Source: an uncultured Corynebacterium sp. | GTDB taxonomy: Bacteria; Actinomycetota; Actinomycetes; Mycobacteriales; Mycobacteriaceae | DNA length: 7,939 nucleotides | Assembly: GCF_937999985.1 (NCBI RefSeq) | Contig: NZ_CALLDG010000155.1 | Coordinates: forward strand, 1-7,939 | Direction: 5' to 3' | Shown: positions 5,378 to 7,939 of the stretch, piece after piece | Layout of the letters: each line of letters opens with the position of its first letter | Position numbering within the stretch: position 1 is the first letter of the stretch | Made by a program: the position numbers and the translations under genes | Notes under the pieces: generated by a model | Told to the model about the DNA's origin: nothing | The model's database searches: none | What the model saw: the letters and a program-made list of their open reading frames with translations, nothing else

Positions 5378-6814
5378 GTGCCATTCAAGACCGCAGAAGA
5401 AGTTGCCAAGTACATCAAGGACAACGACGTCGAGTTCGTGGACGTTCGCTTCACCGATGTTCCCGGTATCGAGCAGCACTTCACCATCCCGGCTTCGGAA
5501 TTCGACGAGGGCGCTATAGAAGAGGGCCTGGCCTTCGACGGGTCGTCCGTGCGTGGCTTCACCACCATCGAAGAGTCGGATATGAACCTGCTGCCGGACC
5601 TGGCGACCGCCAAGATCGATCCGTTCCGCAAGGCCAAGACCCTGAACGTGAAGTTCTTCGTTCACGATCCGTTTACCCGCGAGCCGTTCTCCCGCGACCC
5701 GCGTAACGTTGCCCGCAAGGCGGAGCAGTATCTGGCCTCCACCGGTATCGCGGATACCTGCTTCTTCGGCGCGGAGGCAGAGTTCTACCTCTTCGACTCC
5801 GTCCGCTACGAGGCAGAGACCAACCGCGCTTTCTACGAGCTGGATTCCGTCGAGGGCTGGTGGAACCGTGGTGCAGAGGTCAACCCGGATGGCTCCACCA
5901 ACCTGGGCTACAAGACCCGCATGAAGGGCGGCTACTTCCCTGTCGCTCCGTACGACCACTACCAGGATCTGCGCGACGATATGTCCCGCAACCTGACGAA
6001 CGCTGGCTTCAAACTGGAGCGCGCACACCACGAGGTCGGCACCGGCGGCCAGCAGGAGATCAACTACGAGTTCAACACCCTGCTGCACGCTGCGGATGAC
6101 CTGCAGTCCTTCAAGTACATCATCAAGAACACCGCTTGGCAGGCCGGCAAGTCTGCGACCTTCATGCCGAAGCCGCTGGCTGGCGACAATGGTTCGGGTA
6201 TGCACGCTCACCAGTCCCTGTGGAAGGACGGCGAGCCGCTGTTCTACGACGAGTCCGGTTACGCCGGCCTGTCCGACATTGCCCGCTACTACATCGGCGG
6301 CATCCTGAAGCACGCTGGCGCTGTGCTGGCCTTCACGAACCCGACGCTGAACTCCTACCACCGTCTGGTTCCGGGCTTCGAGGCTCCGATTAACCTGGTG
6401 TACTCGCAGCGTAACCGTTCCGCTGCGGTGCGCATCCCGATCACGGGCTCCAACGCGAAGGCGAAGCGCATTGAGTTCCGCGCTCCGGACCCGAGTGGTA
6501 ACCCGTACTTCGGCTTCGCCGCGATGATGCTGGCCGGCCTGGATGGCGTGAAGAACCGAATCGAGCCGCACGCTCCGGTCGACAAGGACCTGTACGAGCT
6601 GCCGCCGGAGGAGGCTAAGGACATTCCGCAGGCTCCGACCAGCCTGGAGGCTTCCCTGAAGGCTCTGGAGGAGGACAACGAGTTCCTGACCGAGGGCGGC
6701 GTGTTCACCGACGACCTGATCGACACCTACATCGCCTACAAGTACGACAACGAGATTGCACCGGTTCGCCTGCGCCCGACGCCGCAGGAGTTCGAGATGT
6801 ACTTCGACTGCTAA
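5378..6814 (+). CDS. glnA: Glutamine synthetase type I (GSI-beta-like, adenylylation site present)
   Basis: Makes glutamine from glutamate, ammonium and ATP; the main ammonium-assimilating enzyme, usually a cytoplasmic dodecamer. GTG start 5378 gives 478 residues, matching corynebacterial GlnA length. It is preceded by GGAAG (5366-5370) with 7-nt spacing, and the conserved N terminus (FKTAEEVAKYIKDNDVEFVD) begins right there. Motifs are DGSSVRGF (54-61), GAEAEFY with catalytic metal ligands (131-137), KPLAGDNGSGMHAHQSLW (265-282), NRSAAVRIP (346-354), and the adenylylation tyrosine in KDLYELPPEE (Tyr406). Codon use is strongly biased (CTG, CGC, CCG, AAG), as in a highly expressed gene. The last 22 codons occur again 803 bp downstream, so the present 3' end may come from a recombination event. 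The gene is nevertheless full length and ends in the normal EFEMYFDC. Confidence 0.97.
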   Translation: MPFKTAEEVAKYIKDNDVEFVDVRFTDVPGIEQHFTIPASEFDEGAIEEGLAFDGSSVRGFTTIEESDMNLLPDLATAKIDPFRKAKTLNVKFFVHDPFTREPFSRDPRNVARKAEQYLASTGIADTCFFGAEAEFYLFDSVRYEAETNRAFYELDSVEGWWNRGAEVNPDGSTNLGYKTRMKGGYFPVAPYDHYQDLRDDMSRNLTNAGFKLERAHHEVGTGGQQEINYEFNTLLHAADDLQSFKYIIKNTAWQAGKSATFMPKPLAGDNGSGMHAHQSLWKDGEPLFYDESGYAGLSDIARYYIGGILKHAGAVLAFTNPTLNSYHRLVPGFEAPINLVYSQRNRSAAVRIPITGSNAKAKRIEFRAPDPSGNPYFGFAAMMLAGLDGVKNRIEPHAPVDKDLYELPPEEAKDIPQAPTSLEASLKALEEDNEFLTEGGVFTDDLIDTYIAYKYDNEIAPVRLRPTPQEFEMYFDC

Positions 6815-6853
6815 GGGCTGCTTTTAGCTGCTCTAGCTGTTTGACGCCGCCGG
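6745..6853 (+). repeat. Direct repeat copy 1: glnA 3' end and flank
   Basis: The last base of Tyr456 through the stop codon, plus 39 bp of 3' flank, recurs at 7548-7656 with no gaps and two mismatches in 109 bp (T6757/C7560 and G6763/T7566). Both mismatches are third-position and synonymous (Ile, Pro). Beyond 6853 the copies diverge, but ATCGGC recurs at the same 803-bp offset (6860-6865 and 7663-7668), so homology fades rather than stopping cleanly. Confidence 0.95.
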
Positions 6854-6872
6854 TCACAGATCGGCCGCACTA

Positions 6873-6912
6873 CCCCACCCGTGAGCTTTTGGGCTCGCGC
6901 GGTGGGGTTTAT
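6873..6912 (+). terminator. glnA terminator
   Basis: Long hairpin: CCCCACC plus CGTGAGC (6873-6886), loop TTTTGG, GCTCGCG (6893-6899), a one-base bulge, and GGTGGGG (6901-6907), then TTTAT. There is one T-G wobble. It starts about 59 bp after the glnA stop. On the other strand it lacks a T-run, so it is unlikely to serve the converging DUF1772-like gene well. Confidence 0.85.
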
Positions 6913-7018
6913 CGGTATCTGCAACAGTTGCGCCCTTTGCTTGGAAGTCTCTCCCCGAGGTGCCACCCGCTTTCTCGCTGCCACTCGTCCACTGGGCGTT
7001 TGTAGGAAACTTGGTCGT

Positions 7019-7483
7019 TTAGTACACCCACAACGCCGCCGCACAGCACGCGAGCGCAACACAACTGGCAATGGTTCGGACGCGGTGTGCACGTTGCCAC
7101 GGTTGTGAGAACGCATCCCAGGCGTGTTCGGGCGGTAATTCCGTACGAGCCAGTTCTTCGTTGAGTGGGACATTCCTTGTTCTCGTGATCAGAATGACGC
7201 CCAGGAGCTGAATACCTGCCGAAAGGCCAAGCAACACGGAAGCGGTGGGAGCTTGCACTACCGCGCACGCGACCGTTCCTACAACGCAGACAACTGGAGA
7301 CGCGAAGAATGGTATCAGGAAAGCCGGAGTCAGCACTGACTCGTTGAGCGAACGCATGGACGTGACAGCGACAGCAGGTGGCGCCTTGTCCAACGCGGGT
7401 AGCACGATGATCCCCCACGTACACCAGAAGCCCGCCAGCAGGGCAGTCAGACAAGTCGCGAGAAGAATAATGATCACAGTCAT
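7019..7483 (-). CDS. DUF1772 (anthrone oxygenase-like) family small membrane protein
   Basis: 154-residue hydrophobic protein with four predicted membrane helices (about 3-28, 51-76, 80-101, 136-153). The layout resembles DUF1772 proteins: GFWCTWGIIVLPAL after helix 1, SMRSLNESVLTPAF before helix 2, and NVPLNEEL...W...HRVRT between helices 3 and 4. Some family members are called anthrone oxygenases; the substrate here is unknown. GAGG lies 10 nt before ATG 7483 as a possible ribosome binding site. The gene sits alone, antisense to its neighbours, exactly between the two copies of the glnA 3' end. Codon use is looser than in glnA, and a hand count gives about 58% GC, below the 63-68% of two sampled glnA lines. 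This suggests it arrived as cargo. No terminator with a T-run was found downstream of its stop. Confidence 0.7.
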   Translation of the reverse strand: MTVIIILLATCLTALLAGFWCTWGIIVLPALDKAPPAVAVTSMRSLNESVLTPAFLIPFFASPVVCVVGTVACAVVQAPTASVLLGLSAGIQLLGVILITRTRNVPLNEELARTELPPEHAWDAFSQPWQRAHRVRTIASCVALACCAAALWVY

Positions 7484-7489
7484 GACTGT
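7476..7489. repeat. 14-bp perfect palindrome over the DUF1772-like start codon
   Basis: ACAGTCATGACTGT reads the same on both strands and contains the ATG (7483-7481). It could be an operator or an mRNA fold masking translation initiation, or chance. Confidence 0.5.
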
Positions 7490-7524
7490 TTTACCTCAGT
7501 TGGGAGCGCACCGGTGTTGCCGAC

Positions 7525-7553
7525 ATCGTATCTCGAACCTGCGAACGCGACAA
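7525..7553 (-). promoter_or_regulatory. Promoter of the DUF1772-like gene, -35 supplied by the glnA remnant
   Basis: On the minus strand, TTGTCG (7553-7548), a 17-bp spacer, and TACGAT (7530-7525) form a good housekeeping-type promoter. The predicted transcript start is near 7518, giving a leader of about 35 nt that contains GAGG. The -35 hexamer is exactly the first six bases of the second glnA repeat copy, so this promoter spans the repeat junction. Confidence 0.55.
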
Positions 7554-7656
7554 CGAGATCGCACCTGTTCGCCTGCGCCCGACGCCGCAGGAGTTCGAGA
7601 TGTACTTCGACTGCTAAGGGCTGCTTTTAGCTGCTCTAGCTGTTTGACGCCGCCGG
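7548..7656 (+). repeat. Direct repeat copy 2: displaced glnA 3' end and flank
   Basis: Second copy of the block at 6745-6853 (107/109 identical, 803-bp offset). Its left edge is abrupt: the sequence before 7548 is unrelated to glnA. Its right side leads into a different terminator at 7686-7730. Confidence 0.95.
7549..7617 (+). pseudogene. glnA C-terminal fragment (last 22 codons and stop)
   Basis: Encodes DNEIAPVRLRPTPQEFEMYF plus Asp-Cys-stop, identical in protein sequence to GlnA residues 457-478. There is no start codon or glnA-like sequence upstream, so it cannot be translated as a functional product. It is read as the displaced original (or donor) end of glnA after recombination. Confidence 0.85.
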
Positions 7657-7685
7657 CTGCTTATCGGCTGATGGCACAAACTAAG

Positions 7686-7730
7686 CGGTGATGACCTGCG
7701 AGCTGGCAGGTTGTCACCGTTTTTGTTTTT
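7686..7730 (+). terminator. Strong intrinsic terminator after the glnA fragment
   Basis: 14-bp stem CGGTGATGACCTGC (7686-7699) and GCAGGTTGTCACCG (7706-7719) with two G-T wobbles and loop GAGCTG, followed by TTTTTTGTTTTT. It begins 69 bp after the fragment's stop codon, comparable to the 59 bp at full-length glnA. This fits its being the terminator of the second glnA allele. Confidence 0.92.
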
Positions 7731-7909
7731 ATGACGCCACCTCGTGGATGTCGCTCGAGGGATGTGATTCACTCGCCCTCTCCCCTACTTAACAGAACCG
7801 GTTGACTTGAAAGCCTCGACGAAGGACCTATTGCGTCGAACTGAGAATCAAGATGAGAAGTGGTGGGTGTGACTTTAAACTGTGGTTGTCACTCAACGAA
7901 AGGCACCAC
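7731..7909. promoter_or_regulatory. Leader region of the gene leaving the window
   Basis: No coding sequence recognised. TAAACT (7876-7881) fits the TANNNT -10 consensus but has no good -35. TTGACT (7802-7807) and TATTGC (7829-7834) are 21 bp apart, too far for a confident promoter. GAAAGG (7898-7903) is a good ribosome binding site for GTG 7910. Confidence 0.35.
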
Positions 7910-7939
7910 GTGATCACCACTCGTCGTCGTACACTCCTC
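7910..7939 (+). CDS. Start of an unidentified gene, cut by window end (possible signal peptide)
   Basis: GTG at 7910 follows GAAAGG with 6-nt spacing, and ten codons are visible: MITTRRRTLL. A basic N terminus turning hydrophobic resembles the beginning of a secretion signal or lipoprotein, but ten residues cannot identify a product. The frame is open to the last base. CGT occurs three times in a row as Arg codons. Confidence 0.45.
   Translation, partial: MITTRRRTLL

Noticed and set aside
5231..6571. 446-codon minus-strand frame opposite glnA
   Set aside because: Product of the strong codon bias of glnA; antisense to a certain gene and without recognisable motifs.
6854..7547. Insert between the glnA copies as an insertion sequence
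   Set aside because: No transposase, no terminal inverted repeats seen; the repeats are 109-bp direct repeats of a gene end, far longer than target-site duplications.
7245..7691. Plus-strand 148-codon frame across the DUF1772-like gene and the glnA fragment
   Set aside because: Wrong frame for the glnA fragment and antisense to a protein with clear membrane helices.
1..7939. CRISPR array, tRNA, rRNA or riboswitch
   Set aside because: No regularly spaced repeats, cloverleaf or known conserved RNA sequence noticed on either strand.

Overview
The window looks like a chromosomal segment of a Corynebacterium or close relative. The DNA is GC-rich with C/G-ending codons. The gene order (E2 acyltransferase, lipB, lipA, DUF4191 membrane protein, RDD protein, class I glutamine synthetase) is the arrangement I associate with corynebacteria. 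Three genes also show actinobacterial-style leaderless starts. Species cannot be assigned by reading alone.

Layout. 1-1355: 3' two thirds of the dihydrolipoamide acyltransferase gene (E2; aceF, often labelled sucB), with the lipoyl domain cut by the window edge. 1356-2052: a long non-coding stretch with a CTAG/GCTG-rich repeat block, an intrinsic terminator, a tandem pair of small interrupted palindromes and the lipB promoter. 2053-2757: lipB. 2831-3880: lipA. A terminator follows at 3917-3945. 3965-4744: DUF4191 membrane protein. 4748-5224 (minus): RDD-family membrane protein, converging on the previous gene with only 3 bp between stop codons. 5378-6814: glnA, with its own leader and ribosome binding site, divergent from the RDD gene. 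6873-6912: glnA terminator. 7019-7483 (minus): small four-helix DUF1772-like membrane protein. 7548-7656: second copy of the last 22 glnA codons plus 3' flank. 7686-7730: second strong terminator. 7910-7939: probable start of a further gene leaving the window.

How the genes fit together. LipB transfers octanoyl groups from acyl carrier protein to lipoyl domains, and LipA inserts two sulfurs to make lipoate. The E2 at the left edge is a direct client of this pathway, so the left half is a lipoylation and 2-oxoacid dehydrogenase cluster. GlnA assimilates ammonium into glutamine and keeps the tyrosine used for adenylylation control in this family.

Most notable signal: the glnA 3' end occurs twice, 803 bp apart, at 107/109 identity. 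Both differences are synonymous. The left edge is abrupt, inside a codon, while the right edge fades. Between the copies lie one terminator and the DUF1772-like gene. This looks like a one-sided homologous capture of foreign DNA at glnA. The leftover glnA fragment appears to supply the -35 box of the captured gene's promoter. A second signal is that lipB, lipA and the DUF4191 gene all begin with TANNNT, exactly seven bases, then ATG, which indicates three consecutive leaderless transcripts and fixes the lipB start. No CRISPR array, transposase, integrase, tRNA or rRNA is visible.
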